DNA of 64,000 nucleotides from Pseudooceanicola onchidii (lineage in GTDB: Bacteria; Pseudomonadota; Alphaproteobacteria; Rhodobacterales; Rhodobacteraceae), in assembly GCF_004959925.1 (NCBI RefSeq), contig NZ_SPUW01000001.1, positions 806,001 through 870,000 of the forward strand, written 5' to 3'. The notes beneath the pieces were generated by a model, which searched no databases, was not told the origin of the DNA, and saw only the letters and a program-made list of their open reading frames with translations. The translations under genes and the position numbers were made by a program. This document shows positions 27,792 to 37,227 of the stretch, piece by piece. How positions within the stretch are numbered: the first letter of the stretch is position 1; each line of letters starts with the position of its first letter.

Positions 27792-29156
27792 ATGGCCAAA
27801 CCCCAGATCTCCTACACCTGCCAATCCTGCGGCGCGCAATTCCCCAAATGGGCGGGGCAATGCGAAGGCTGCGGTGAATGGAACACCCTGGTCGAGGAAG
27901 CGCCGCTGTCCGCAGGCCCCGGCAAGGCGCTGAAGGGTCCGAAGGGCCGCAAGCTGATCCTCACCGACCTCTCGGCGAAAGAGGCCCCGCCGCCGCGCCA
28001 CCCCTCGGGGATGGAGGAACTGGACCGGGTGCTGGGTGGCGGGCTGGTGCCTGCGTCGGCCATTCTGGTGGGCGGCGATCCCGGCATCGGGAAATCGACG
28101 CTGCTGCTGCAAGCCGCCGCGCGCTTTGCGTCGACGGGGCTGCGCACCTTCTATATCTCGGGCGAGGAAGCCTCGGCCCAGGTGCGTCTGCGCGCCGCGC
28201 GGCTGGGGCTGACCGATGCGCCGGTGCAGCTGGCCACCGAAACCTCGCTGCGCGACATCATGACGACACTGGATGCCGAACGGCCCGACCTGGTGATCAT
28301 CGATTCGGTGCAGACCATGTGGTCCGACAACGTCGACAGCGCCCCGGGATCGGTCAGCCAGGTCCGCGCCACCGCGCAAGAACTGACGACCTTTGCCAAG
28401 CGGCGGGGCGCCGCCGTGATCCTGGTCGGCCATGTCACCAAGGAAGGTCAGATCGCGGGCCCCCGCGTCGTCGAACACATGGTGGACACGGTGCTTTATT
28501 TCGAGGGCGAGCGCGGCCACCAGTTCCGCATCCTGCGCAGCGTCAAGAACCGCTTTGGCCCGGCCGACGAGATCGGCGTATTCGAGATGACCGGAGGCGG
28601 GCTGGCCGAGGTCACCAACCCTTCGGCCCTGTTCCTGTCCGAACGCGGCACCCCGGCGCCCGGATCGGTGGTTTTTGCAGGCATAGAAGGCACGCGGCCC
28701 GTGCTGGTCGAATTCCAGGCACTGGTCGCGCCGACGCCGCACAGCCAGCCGCGCCGCACTGTCGTGGGCTGGGATGGCGGGCGTCTGGCGATGATCCTGG
28801 CGGTGCTGGAATCACGCTGCGGCATCCCTTTCGCGGGGCTGGATGTCTACCTCAACGTGGCCGGCGGGCTGAAGGTCGGCGAACCGGCGGCGGACCTTGC
28901 GGTGGCCTGTGCGCTGCTTTCGGCGCGCGAAGATACGGCTTTGCCCGCAGAATGCGTGGTTTTCGGCGAGATTTCCCTCTCGGGCGCGCTACGTCCGGTC
29001 GGGCAGACGGAAAACAGGTTGAAAGAAGCGACGAAACTTGGTTTCTCCTCCGCCATAGCCCCGGCCGGGGGGAAGATTTCTGGGTTCGGGGGCATGTCCC
29101 TTCGTGAAATGCCCGATCTGACCGCCGTCGTCGGAGAGGTCTTCGGCGCGGGATAG
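27792..29156 (+). CDS. radA: DNA repair protein RadA
   Basis: A 454-residue RecA-like ATPase for branch migration in homologous recombination. The N-terminal zinc finger has Cys10, 13, 24 and 27. Walker A is GGDPGIGKST (Lys101), the RadA-specific KNRFG motif is near residue 252, and the C-terminal Lon-protease-like domain contains LNVAGGLKVGEPAADLAVA. The ATG at 27792 starts the conserved MAKPQISYTCQSCG. The frame is open far upstream but only as a shadow of other genes. cvpA and purF follow. Confidence 0.96.
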   Translation: MAKPQISYTCQSCGAQFPKWAGQCEGCGEWNTLVEEAPLSAGPGKALKGPKGRKLILTDLSAKEAPPPRHPSGMEELDRVLGGGLVPASAILVGGDPGIGKSTLLLQAAARFASTGLRTFYISGEEASAQVRLRAARLGLTDAPVQLATETSLRDIMTTLDAERPDLVIIDSVQTMWSDNVDSAPGSVSQVRATAQELTTFAKRRGAAVILVGHVTKEGQIAGPRVVEHMVDTVLYFEGERGHQFRILRSVKNRFGPADEIGVFEMTGGGLAEVTNPSALFLSERGTPAPGSVVFAGIEGTRPVLVEFQALVAPTPHSQPRRTVVGWDGGRLAMILAVLESRCGIPFAGLDVYLNVAGGLKVGEPAADLAVACALLSAREDTALPAECVVFGEISLSGALRPVGQTENRLKEATKLGFSSAIAPAGGKISGFGGMSLREMPDLTAVVGEVFGAG

Positions 29157-29200
29157 GCGCACATTTCCGCGCGGGACGGCGCGATCGAAAGGACGATCAG

Positions 29201-29755
29201 ATGGAAGGTTTCACTGTCATCGATGCGGTGGTGGCGATTGTAGTCGTCCTGTCGGCGCTTCTGGCCTATTCGCGCGGCATCGTCCGCGAGGTGCTGGCCA
29301 TCGGCGGCTGGATCGCGGCGGGCATCCTGTCGTTCATCTTCGCCCCGCAGGTCGCGCCGCTGGTGAAAGAGGTCCCCTTCATCGGCCCCTTCATCTCGGA
29401 CAACTGCGAACTGTCGATGATCACCGGTTTCGCCGCCGTCTTCGCCATCGTCCTGCTGATCGCCTCGCTCTTCACGCCGCTGTTTTCGGCCGTGGTGCAG
29501 AAATCCGCGCTTGGCGGTCTGGACCAGGCGCTAGGGTTCCTGTTCGGCGTGGCGCGTGGCCTGCTGCTGGTCGCTATCGCGTTCTTCGTCTACAACACGA
29601 TCTTCTCGGCACAGCACACCGATGTCGTCGACAACTCGCGCTCGGCGCTGGTCTTTGGCCAGCTGACCGGCAAGATCGAACAGGAAAATCCCGAACAGGC
29701 GCTTGGCTGGGTCACCCGCCAGTACGAACAGCTGATCGGCACCTGCAGCCAGTAA
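29201..29755 (+). CDS. cvpA: CvpA family membrane protein
   Basis: A 184-residue protein with four hydrophobic segments and the family start DAVVAIVVVLSALLAYSRG followed by IVREVLAIGGWI. CvpA was named for colicin V production and is linked to envelope homeostasis. Its place directly before purF is conserved across proteobacteria. The ATG follows AAAGGACGATCAG. Confidence 0.92.
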   Translation: MEGFTVIDAVVAIVVVLSALLAYSRGIVREVLAIGGWIAAGILSFIFAPQVAPLVKEVPFIGPFISDNCELSMITGFAAVFAIVLLIASLFTPLFSAVVQKSALGGLDQALGFLFGVARGLLLVAIAFFVYNTIFSAQHTDVVDNSRSALVFGQLTGKIEQENPEQALGWVTRQYEQLIGTCSQ

Positions 29756-29842
29756 CGTCAGATTTTCCGGCGTCGGATCACGTTTTCCCGATAGCGCGAA
29801 GAGATTTATGATCCTTTCGTGACACCGGGGAAACTTCGTCCT

Positions 29843-31390
29843 ATGAGGGGCCCAAGGAAGCGAACGGATTCGGAGACCGCCTTGTCCCGCCAGACCCCCG
29901 CCACTCTCGCCGCCTCTTCGGACGCACCGGAAAAAGACCTGCCCAGCCTGCCCTGGGACGACGACAAGCTTAAGGAAGAATGCGGCATCTTTGGTGCCGT
30001 GGGTGTCACTGACGCCGCCAGCTTTGTCGCGCTTGGCCTGCACGCCCTGCAGCATCGCGGGCAGGAGGCCGGCGGCATCGTCACGCATGATGTCGAACAC
30101 GGGTTCAATTCGGCCCGCCGCTTTGGCTACATCCGCGACAACTTCACCTCGCAGGATATCATGGACACGCTGCCCGGCATGATCGGGATCGGCCATGTCC
30201 GCTATTCGACCGCCGGATCCAAGGGCGCGACGCAGATCCGCGACGTGCAGCCCTTCTTTGGTGAATTCGCCATGGGCGGCGCGGCCATCGCGCACAACGG
30301 CAACATCACCAACGCCGACGCCCTGCGGCGCGAACTGATCGAACGCGGGTCGATCTTCCAAAGCTCGTCCGACAGCGAATGCATCGTGCACCTCATGGCG
30401 CGGTCGCTGCAGAAGGGCCTGCCGGAACGCATGGAAGACGCGCTGCGCCGCGTCGAAGGCGCGTTTTCGGTCGTCGCCATGACCTCGACCCAGCTGATCG
30501 GCGTGCGCGACCCGCTTGGCGTGCGGCCGCTGGTGCTGGGGCAGGTGGGCGATGGCTGGGTCCTGTCGTCGGAAACCTGCGCGCTGGACATCATCGGCGC
30601 GGATTATGTCCGCGAGGTCGAGCCGGGCGAAATGGTCGTGATCACCGACAAGGGGGTCGACAGCCGGTTCCCCTTCCGCCGCCAGTCGCCGCGTTTCTGC
30701 ATCTTCGAACATGTCTACTTCTCGCGTCCCGACAGCATCATCGGTGGCCGGTCAGTCTATGAGACCCGGCGCCAGATCGGTGTCGAACTGGCCCGCGAAA
30801 ACCCGGTCGAGGCCGATCTGGTCTGCCCCGTGCCCGACAGCGGCACCCCTGCAGCGATCGGATACAGCCAGGAATCCGGCATCCCCTATGCCATGGGGAT
30901 CATCCGCAATCAGTACATGGGCCGGACCTTCATCGAACCGACCGAACAGATCCGCAACATGGGCGTGCGGCTCAAGCTCAACGTCAACCGCGCGCTCATC
31001 AAGGGCAAGCGGGTGATCCTGGTCGACGACTCGGTGGTGCGCGGCACGACCTCGCGCAAGATCAAGGAGATGATCCTGGATGCAGGCGCCGCCGAGGTGC
31101 ATTTCCGCATCGCCTCTCCGCCGACCGCCTGGCCGTGCTTCTACGGCGTCGACACCCCGCAGCGCGAAAAGCTGCTGGCGGCCACCATGTCGGAAGACGA
31201 GATGCGCGATCACCTGGCGGTCGACAGCCTCAAGTTCATCTCGCTCGATGGCCTCTACCGGGCCGTCGGTGCGGCCGAGGGACGCAACAACAAGTGTCCG
31301 CAATATTGCGACGCCTGTTTCTCGGGGGAATACCCGGTCGCGCCGTCGGACATGATCGACAAGGGGTTCGAGCTCAAGGCAGCCGAATGA
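29843..31390 (+). CDS. purF: Amidophosphoribosyltransferase
   Basis: PurF makes 5-phosphoribosylamine from PRPP and glutamine, the first step of purine synthesis. The glutaminase nucleophile lies in KEECGIFGAVG and must become N-terminal by propeptide removal, as in the Bacillus-type enzyme. RYSTAG, AHNGNI and the PRPP loop VILVDDSVVRGTTS are present, plus late cysteines (CPQYCDACFSG). The start is uncertain: ATG 29843 (515 residues) is chosen, with GTG 29819 and TTG 29882 (preceded by GGAG) as alternatives. All change only the propeptide. Confidence 0.95.
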   Translation: MRGPRKRTDSETALSRQTPATLAASSDAPEKDLPSLPWDDDKLKEECGIFGAVGVTDAASFVALGLHALQHRGQEAGGIVTHDVEHGFNSARRFGYIRDNFTSQDIMDTLPGMIGIGHVRYSTAGSKGATQIRDVQPFFGEFAMGGAAIAHNGNITNADALRRELIERGSIFQSSSDSECIVHLMARSLQKGLPERMEDALRRVEGAFSVVAMTSTQLIGVRDPLGVRPLVLGQVGDGWVLSSETCALDIIGADYVREVEPGEMVVITDKGVDSRFPFRRQSPRFCIFEHVYFSRPDSIIGGRSVYETRRQIGVELARENPVEADLVCPVPDSGTPAAIGYSQESGIPYAMGIIRNQYMGRTFIEPTEQIRNMGVRLKLNVNRALIKGKRVILVDDSVVRGTTSRKIKEMILDAGAAEVHFRIASPPTAWPCFYGVDTPQREKLLAATMSEDEMRDHLAVDSLKFISLDGLYRAVGAAEGRNNKCPQYCDACFSGEYPVAPSDMIDKGFELKAAE

Positions 31391-31409
31391 CCCGCAAGGC
31401 CCGGGACAC

Positions 31410-32027
31410 ATGACCGATTTTCTGCTGTTCGTCCCGGCCTGCTTTGCACTGAACCTGGCCTTTGGTCCCAACAACCTGCTGGCGCTGACCCACGGTGCGC
31501 AGGGTGGGGCAGGGTTCGCCATCGGTGCTGCGTCTTCGCGCATCGCGGTCTTCGTGCCGATGATCGCCGCCAGCGCCCTCGGGCTGGGGGTGATCCTGTC
31601 GACCTCGGCCCTGCTGTTCGGCGTGATCAAGGTGATCGGCGCGCTCTACCTGGTCTGGATGGGAATCCGCCTGCTTGGGTCGCGTCCCGAGGGGGGCGCT
31701 GGTGCGGGCCGTCCACAGGCGCCAAGTTTCCGCACCGCCCTGCGACGAGAGGCGCTGGCCGCCGTCAGCAATCCCAAGGCCATCCTGATCTTCGCCGCCT
31801 TCTTTCCACAGTTCGTCGACACCGCCGCCTATTGGCAAAGCTACGCGACCCTTGGCGCGATCTTCCTGGGGCTGGAGCTGTGTGCGATCAGCATCTACGC
31901 GCTCGCCGGGGCCTGGGCCGCCAGTTTCGCCGCGCATCGCCTGCATTGGTTCCAGCGCGCCTCGGGCGTGGGCATGATCCTGTTTGGTCTGCTGCTTCTG
32001 GTCAGCCGCCAGCCCGGTCGCGCCTGA
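31410..32027 (+). CDS. LysE family amino-acid exporter
   Basis: A 205-residue membrane protein with about six hydrophobic segments and the LysE/RhtB signature near the N-terminus (NLAFGPNNLLALTHGAQGG) plus a central NPKAILIFAAFFPQFV. The family exports amino acids or their analogues by proton exchange, but the substrate cannot be read from sequence. It starts 19 bases after purF. Confidence 0.9.
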   Translation: MTDFLLFVPACFALNLAFGPNNLLALTHGAQGGAGFAIGAASSRIAVFVPMIAASALGLGVILSTSALLFGVIKVIGALYLVWMGIRLLGSRPEGGAGAGRPQAPSFRTALRREALAAVSNPKAILIFAAFFPQFVDTAAYWQSYATLGAIFLGLELCAISIYALAGAWAASFAAHRLHWFQRASGVGMILFGLLLLVSRQPGRA

Positions 32028-32206
32028 CACCTGCGGCACGCGGTCACAACTGCGTGCTCGGCAACCCGGCGCTGAACGGCGCCCGCCCCGTCGGCGCCGA
32101 TCTGCCGCAGGCCGAGACCGGACCCAATGCCCCATTTCCTTTCCCGACGCGCTTTGTCATGCCGCGCCGCACGCCACCACAGGCGTGTCAAAGACAAGAG
32201 GCATCC

Positions 32207-32461
32207 ATGGCCGGAACACCGGAAAACGTCGCGAAACTGGCAACGCGGGAAAATGCGCTCGACCTCGGGTCGCTGGCGCTGTTGGGCACGATGGTCGAAC
32301 CCGACGGGCCGAAGGCACTGATCCGCACCTCGGGCGGGAACATCCAGAAGGTCCGCCCGGGCGACCGCATCGGGCTGTCGCAGGTCCGGGCGATCGGCAG
32401 CGGCATGGTGCAGGTCAGCAGTTTCGGCAGCGTCGAAACCCTGACCATGCCGGGCGGCTAG
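32207..32461 (+). CDS. Small protein resembling the HR domain of GspC/PilP
   Basis: An 84-residue protein starting at ATG 32207, preceded by CAAGAGGCATCC. There is no signal peptide. Residues 20-84 follow the homology-region pattern of GspC/PilP: LALLGTMVEPDGPKALIR, then KVRPGDRIGLSQVRAIGSG and VETLTMPGG. In secretin-based machines this domain contacts the secretin in the periplasm, yet here it has no export signal and no pilus or secretion genes are nearby. The function is unknown. The 179-base gap before it has no evident gene. Confidence 0.65.
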   Translation: MAGTPENVAKLATRENALDLGSLALLGTMVEPDGPKALIRTSGGNIQKVRPGDRIGLSQVRAIGSGMVQVSSFGSVETLTMPGG

Positions 32462-32518
32462 GCGGGCATTGGTGCGGGGTCTCTTGACGCAGTTGCGCAA
32501 AGCGGCCAAACCGCAGCC

Positions 32519-33160
32519 ATGACCCAACAGATCGCCCTCATCACCGGTGCATCGCGTGGCCTTGGTGCCGCGCTCGCCAAGGCCCTGGCCCCGACCCATC
32601 ACATCGTTGCCGTCGCCCGCACGGTCGGCGCCCTGGAAGAGCTGGACGATGCGATCCAGGCCGCCGGGGGGCAGGCGACCCTGGCGCCGATGGACGTGAC
32701 CAAACCCGATGCCATGGCGCAGCTGTGCCGGTCGATCCACGACCGTTGGGGCGGTGTCGCCCTTTGGGCGCACACGGCGATCCACGCGGCCCCGCTGACG
32801 CCCGTCGCGCATATGGACGCCAAGGACTGGGCCAAGTCGGTCGAGGCCAACGTGACCGCCATGGGCCACCTGATCCCCTATATCGCGCCGCTTCTGGGCA
32901 CCGAAGGCCGTGCGGTCTTTTTCGACGATGCCGAGAAGGACGCGAAGTTCCACGGGCCCTACGGGGCGACCAAGGCGTCGCAGATCACGCTGGCCCGCGC
33001 CTGGGCCGAGGAAAGCGCCAAGTCCGGGCCGAAGGTGCATGTGCTGACACCCCGCCCGATGCCGACGGCCACCCGTGCCCGGTTCTATCCCGGCGAAGAC
33101 CGGTCGGCCCTGACGCATCCCGACGCAGAAGCCGCACGGCTTCTGGCCTTGCTGGGCTGA
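32519..33160 (+). CDS. SDR family NAD(P)-binding oxidoreductase
   Basis: A 213-residue SDR with TGASRGLGAAL (residues 9-19) for cofactor binding and a YGATKAS active-site YxxxK at about 149-155. The NNAG motif is replaced by AHTAIHA. It is shorter than typical 250-residue SDRs, lacking most of the C-terminal substrate loop. The substrate is unknown. It is followed five bases later by the DUF1801 gene. Confidence 0.85.
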   Translation: MTQQIALITGASRGLGAALAKALAPTHHIVAVARTVGALEELDDAIQAAGGQATLAPMDVTKPDAMAQLCRSIHDRWGGVALWAHTAIHAAPLTPVAHMDAKDWAKSVEANVTAMGHLIPYIAPLLGTEGRAVFFDDAEKDAKFHGPYGATKASQITLARAWAEESAKSGPKVHVLTPRPMPTATRARFYPGEDRSALTHPDAEAARLLALLG

Positions 33161-33165
33161 CGCAG

Positions 33166-33537
33166 ATGAGCGCGGAGGTTGCCAGCTATATCGCTCAGCA
33201 GCCCGAGGCGCAGGCCAAGGCCCTGAAAACCCTGCGCAAGTACCTGGCCGCCCGTGTGGCCCATGCGGGCGTGGCGGCCGAAGAGGTGATCTCCTACGGC
33301 ATGCCCGGGTTCCGCATCCTGTCAGGGCGGGGGCAGGGCAAGATGCTGCTGGGCTACGCCGCCTGGAAAGATCACCTGGCGCTTTACCCGCACTCCGGCA
33401 CGGTACTGGGCAGGATGAAAGCGGAAACACGCGGGCTGAGCCAGACCAAGAGCGCCCTGCACATCGGCATCGGGTCGGTGCCGGACGATCGCGTCACCGA
33501 CCGTCTGATCCACCTGAGGCTGGAGGAGCTGGGCTAG
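33166..33537 (+). CDS. DUF1801 / YdhG-like (iron chaperone fold) protein
   Basis: A 123-residue protein starting at ATG 33166. The sequence ISYGMPGFRI, YAAWKDHLALYPHSG and the C-terminal DRLIHLRLEEL match DUF1801 (YdhG-like), a fold related to the frataxin-like Fra/IscX proposals. Its biochemical role is not established. It is followed by copy B of the intergenic repeat. Confidence 0.82.
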   Translation: MSAEVASYIAQQPEAQAKALKTLRKYLAARVAHAGVAAEEVISYGMPGFRILSGRGQGKMLLGYAAWKDHLALYPHSGTVLGRMKAETRGLSQTKSALHIGIGSVPDDRVTDRLIHLRLEELG

Positions 33538-33543
33538 CGCGGA

Positions 33544-33603
33544 GAGGGGCGCTGCCCCTCGCGGCTGCGCCGCTCACCCCGAGGTATTTTCGACCAGAAG
33601 AAG
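33544..33603 (-). repeat. Composite intergenic repeat, copy B
   Basis: A perfect hairpin GAGGGGC-GCT-GCCCCTC lies at 33544-33560, and the core is at 33577-33603 in inverse orientation. The core agrees with copy A at 26 of 27 positions. It follows the DUF1801 stop (33537) by six bases, so both A and B have the order stop, hairpin, core relative to the upstream gene. Confidence 0.7.
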
Positions 33604-33632
33604 CCTTGAGACGCGCCCCGGTGCGGGCCGGG

Positions 33633-34379
33633 TCATCGCACGGCTTCGATCGGCCCTTCGGCGCGGCCGTGGATGAACTGGTCCAGGTACGGATCGCCCG
33701 AGGCATCCATGTCGGTGACCGGCCCGGTCCAGCGGATCTTGCCACCGTGCAGCATCGCGATCCGGTCGGCAATGGCGCGGACGCTGGTCATGTCGTGGGT
33801 GATGGTCATGGCCGTCGCCCCCATCTCGACCACGATTTCACGGATCAGGTCATTGATGACGCCCGCCATGATCGGGTCCAGCCCGGTGGTGGGTTCATCG
33901 AAGAAGATGATCTCGGGCTCGGCCGCGATGGCGCGGGCCAGGCCCACGCGCTTTTGCATGCCGCCCGAAAGCTCGGCCGGGAAGCGGTCGGCGACGTCCG
34001 GCGTCAGCCCGACGCGCCGCAGCTTTTCGATCGCGATCTCGCGCGCCTCGACCTTCGGGCGTTTCAGCGATCCGCGCAGCAGGCGGAAGGCGACGTTCTG
34101 CCAGACCGGCAGGCTGTCGAAAAGCGCCGCGCCCTGGAACAGCATCCCGAACCGCGCAAGGAAGGCATCGCGATCCCCCGCCATCGCCGGTTTGCCGCCC
34201 ACGGTGATCGCGCCGCTGTCCGGCGTCACGAGGCCAAGCACGCTTTTCAGCAGCACCGATTTGCCGGTTCCCGAGCCGCCGATGATGACCATCGACGTGC
34301 CCTGCGGCACCTCGAGCGTCACGCCGCGCAGCACCTGGTTGGCGCCAAAGGCCTTATGAACATCGTCGAACCGGATCAT
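33633..34379 (-). CDS. mlaF: MlaF-type ABC transporter ATP-binding protein
   Basis: A 248-residue ATPase with Walker A GGSGTGKSVLLK (about residues 35-46), signature LSGGMQKRVGLARA and Walker B IIFFDEPTTGLDP. The GMQKR form of the signature is characteristic of MlaF/Ttg2A-type lipid-asymmetry transporters. It overlaps the permease gene by four bases. An MCE-domain substrate-binding partner (MlaD) is not found next to it in the window. Confidence 0.9.
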   Translation of the reverse strand: MIRFDDVHKAFGANQVLRGVTLEVPQGTSMVIIGGSGTGKSVLLKSVLGLVTPDSGAITVGGKPAMAGDRDAFLARFGMLFQGAALFDSLPVWQNVAFRLLRGSLKRPKVEAREIAIEKLRRVGLTPDVADRFPAELSGGMQKRVGLARAIAAEPEIIFFDEPTTGLDPIMAGVINDLIREIVVEMGATAMTITHDMTSVRAIADRIAMLHGGKIRWTGPVTDMDASGDPYLDQFIHGRAEGPIEAVR

Positions 34380-35152
34380 GCCGAGAAGAACACCCCCGTG
34401 AGCACGAAGTTCGCGGCAAGGATCAGCACCGACGCGGCCTCGACCGAGGATTTGGTCGCCTGGCCCACGCCCTGCGCGCCCCGCCCCGAGTTCATGCCGA
34501 AATAGCAGCCCATCACCGTCGCGATCACCCCGAAGGCCGCGCCCTTGACGAGCGAGGAGATGACGTCGAGCGGTTCGAGGAAGTCGATGGTGTTTTGCAG
34601 GTAGGTGGCCGAATTGAAGCCAAGCGAGCGCACCGCCACCTGGTAGCCGCCGAAGATCCCGATCACGTCGCCGATGCCGACCAGCACCGGCACCGTGACC
34701 AGCCCGGCCAGCACGCGCGGCACGGTCAGGTACTTCATCGGATGGGTCGACAGGGTCACCAGCGCGTCGATCTGTTCGGTCACCTTCATCGTGGCGATTT
34801 CCGCCGCGATCGAGGAGGTCACCCGCGCCGCGATCATCAGCCCGACCAGCACCGGACCCAGTTCGCGCACCATGCCGATGGCCACGATCTGCGGCACCAC
34901 CGCCGCCGCGTCGAACCGCGATCCGCCCGCATAGATCTGCAGGGCAAGCGCGCCGCCGGTGAAGACGGCCGTCAGCCCCACGACAGGAAGGGACAGCCAG
35001 CCGATGTTCATCAGGGCCGACAGGAATTCACGACCGTAGAAGGGTGGGGTCAGCAGGTGGCGCAGCACCTGACCGGCGTAGATCGACACCCGGCCGACCA
35101 TGGCGAGCACGGCCAGAACCCGCGCGCCGATCCCGCCAAGCAGCCGACCCAA
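34376..35152 (-). CDS. mlaE: MlaE-type ABC transporter permease
   Basis: A 258-residue membrane protein of the MlaE family, with five or six hydrophobic segments and the conserved MVRELGPVLVGLMIAARV and ATMKVTEQIDAL motifs. It is the membrane part of a phospholipid-transport ABC complex with MlaF. The likely start is TTG 35152, five bases after the alr stop, because IGARVLAVL matches usual MlaE N-termini. ATG 35101 is an alternative. Confidence 0.88.
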   Translation of the reverse strand: MGRLLGGIGARVLAVLAMVGRVSIYAGQVLRHLLTPPFYGREFLSALMNIGWLSLPVVGLTAVFTGGALALQIYAGGSRFDAAAVVPQIVAIGMVRELGPVLVGLMIAARVTSSIAAEIATMKVTEQIDALVTLSTHPMKYLTVPRVLAGLVTVPVLVGIGDVIGIFGGYQVAVRSLGFNSATYLQNTIDFLEPLDVISSLVKGAAFGVIATVMGCYFGMNSGRGAQGVGQATKSSVEAASVLILAANFVLTGVFFSA

Positions 35153-35156
35153 GCCC

Positions 35157-36200
35157 TTAGCCCCCCTTGTAGCGACGCGACATGCGCCGCCCGAGGGATG
35201 TCAGGACCTCGTAGCCTATGGTGCCCGCGTTGTCGGCGATCATGTCGACGGTCTGCTGCGGGCCCAGCAGCGTCAGGCCCTGCGGTTCCTCGTCGAGGTG
35301 GGTGATGTCCACGCCGATCAGGTCCATCGAGATACGACCCCGGATCGGGCAGGGATCGTCCCCTGCAAAGAGCGAGGTCTTCGGGCCCATGATCCGGTGG
35401 ATGCCGTCGGCATATCCGGCGGCCACGGTCGCGATCTTGCTGGGCCTGTCCGCAACCCAGGTGTTGCCGTAGCCGACGGTTTCGCCCGCCTGCACCGTGC
35501 GGACCTGGATGACCGGCAGGTCAAGCCGCGCGACAGGCATCGCCTCGGTGAAGGGCAGGCCGCCGTAAAGGCCGATGCCGGGGCGGGTGACGTCGAAATG
35601 ATACTCCGGCCCCAGCAGGATGCCGCCCGTGGCCGACAGGGACCGCGGCACACCGGTGCCGTCGGTCAGCGCCAGGAAGGTCTCAAGCTGCTGGCGGTTC
35701 ATCGGGTGGTCGGGTTCATCCGCGCAGGCCAGGTGCGACATGATGAGCGTCGGGTCAAGCTCGAGCGCGGTGTCGCGCAGGGCCAGCCATTCCTCGGCCT
35801 CCATGCCCAGGCGGTTCATGCCGGTATCAAGCTGGATGCCGAAGGGATGGCCTGGCAGGGCTTCGACGTGGCGGACCATCTGGTCGATGGAGTTGATCAT
35901 CGGCACAAGGTTCAGATCGCCGATCATGTCCGTGTCACCGCGCATGTGGCCCGAGAAGACGCTGATTTCGACGTTCGGTCCCAGGGCATCGCGCAGGGCC
36001 GCGCCCTCTTCTGCAACGGCGACGAAGAACCGCCGGACCCCGGCCTTGGCCAGCGCGCGTCCGACCGGCTGCACCCCCAGACCATAGCTGTTCGCCTTGA
36101 CGACGGCGGCGGTCTCCGTCGTGGCGGGGGTCATGGAATCCAGCGCCCGCCAGTTCGAGACGAGGGCATCGAGATCAACGGTAAGACGTGCGGTGCTCAT
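35157..36200 (-). CDS. alr: Alanine racemase
   Basis: A 347-residue fold-type III PLP enzyme making D-alanine for peptidoglycan. The PLP lysine is Lys35 in [31 protein letters not shown] and [11 protein letters not shown] from the second domain are recognisable. The length is normal. It sits four bases upstream of mlaE, indicating one transcript. Confidence 0.95.
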   Translation of the reverse strand: MSTARLTVDLDALVSNWRALDSMTPATTETAAVVKANSYGLGVQPVGRALAKAGVRRFFVAVAEEGAALRDALGPNVEISVFSGHMRGDTDMIGDLNLVPMINSIDQMVRHVEALPGHPFGIQLDTGMNRLGMEAEEWLALRDTALELDPTLIMSHLACADEPDHPMNRQQLETFLALTDGTGVPRSLSATGGILLGPEYHFDVTRPGIGLYGGLPFTEAMPVARLDLPVIQVRTVQAGETVGYGNTWVADRPSKIATVAAGYADGIHRIMGPKTSLFAGDDPCPIRGRISMDLIGVDITHLDEEPQGLTLLGPQQTVDMIADNAGTIGYEVLTSLGRRMSRRYKGG

Positions 36201-36324
36201 GTGGGTCTTTTGACGGTCGGGCAGGGCCTTCGCAAGCGGAATTGCCGGGGCGCGACGCCATGGGCAAGGGGGCGGCGATGCGGGGGGCGTCCGCTACGAC
36301 CGAGAGGCGAAAGGCAGGCCGTGC

Positions 36325-37149
36325 CTACGGCTCCCAGTTGTCGCGGTAGCGGTCCCAGATCTTTTCGCCGATCAGGCAATCGCTGGCCTGTGCGGGCCGG
36401 ACCTGCGGGGCAACCGGACGGTCGATCCGGGGCGGTTGGACCGGCCCGGCGATTTCCAGCACCAGTTTCTTGCGCACCGCGGCGGCAAATTCGGACCAGT
36501 CCAACACCGGCACGACAAAGGCGCCGGGGCCGCCGATCACGCAGTCGCGGTAATACTGGTCAAGGTTGTCGATCGTCCACATGCCGCCCATGCCGTCGCG
36601 GGTCATCAGCGGCAGCCCGTTGATCGTGATCCCCTGCGCGACCACCGCATCGCGCGCCATGATCACCGGCCCGCCATCGTTGTTCGGCCCGTCGCCCGAC
36701 ACGTCGATCACCCGACGCAGACCGGCAAAATCGTTCTGCGCAAAATAATCGGCACCGACCGTCAGCGCCGACGAGATCGAGGTGCGTCGCATCCCCGGCG
36801 AATGGGTCAGGGCGATGACATCGGCAAAGGCCTCGGCGTCCTCGCGGGTGCGGATGATTGCCCAGTCCTGTACGATGCGGTGCGACGTCCGGCCCGCCCA
36901 TTCGACATAGGCGATCGCGACGCTGCCCAGCATGCCGCTGTTGATGGCTGCAAGCACGTCGGAGGACACCAACGCCTCGGCATAGCCGCGCCGCTGGATC
37001 TCAAGCTCCCGTTCGCTCATCGAGCGCGAGACATCGACCAGCAGCAGCAGTTCGACGTCGACCTCGATGGCGTCAGGGTTCCAGGGCTCCTGCGCGAGGG
37101 CAGGGGCGGCAAGGGACATCGCGGCCAGAAGGACTAGGGGGCGCCACAT
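36325..37149 (-). CDS. DUF1194 von Willebrand A-like secreted protein
   Basis: A 274-residue protein with signal peptide MWRPLVLLAAMSLAAPALA (cleavage after ALA) and a vWA-like MIDAS motif DVSRSMSE (about 38-45), followed by VIDVSGDGPNNDGGP. These match DUF1194, a periplasmic or secreted family common in Rhodobacterales. A metal-dependent binding role is likely from the fold, but ligands are unknown. Confidence 0.88.
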   Translation of the reverse strand: MWRPLVLLAAMSLAAPALAQEPWNPDAIEVDVELLLLVDVSRSMSERELEIQRRGYAEALVSSDVLAAINSGMLGSVAIAYVEWAGRTSHRIVQDWAIIRTREDAEAFADVIALTHSPGMRRTSISSALTVGADYFAQNDFAGLRRVIDVSGDGPNNDGGPVIMARDAVVAQGITINGLPLMTRDGMGGMWTIDNLDQYYRDCVIGGPGAFVVPVLDWSEFAAAVRKKLVLEIAGPVQPPRIDRPVAPQVRPAQASDCLIGEKIWDRYRDNWEP

Positions 37150-37227
37150 CCGAAAAGTGTCGCGCCGCCCGGGCCTTTCTGTCCAGAAAAACCGGTGGCC
37201 TTACGAAAAGGTGATGCGACCTGTGGG

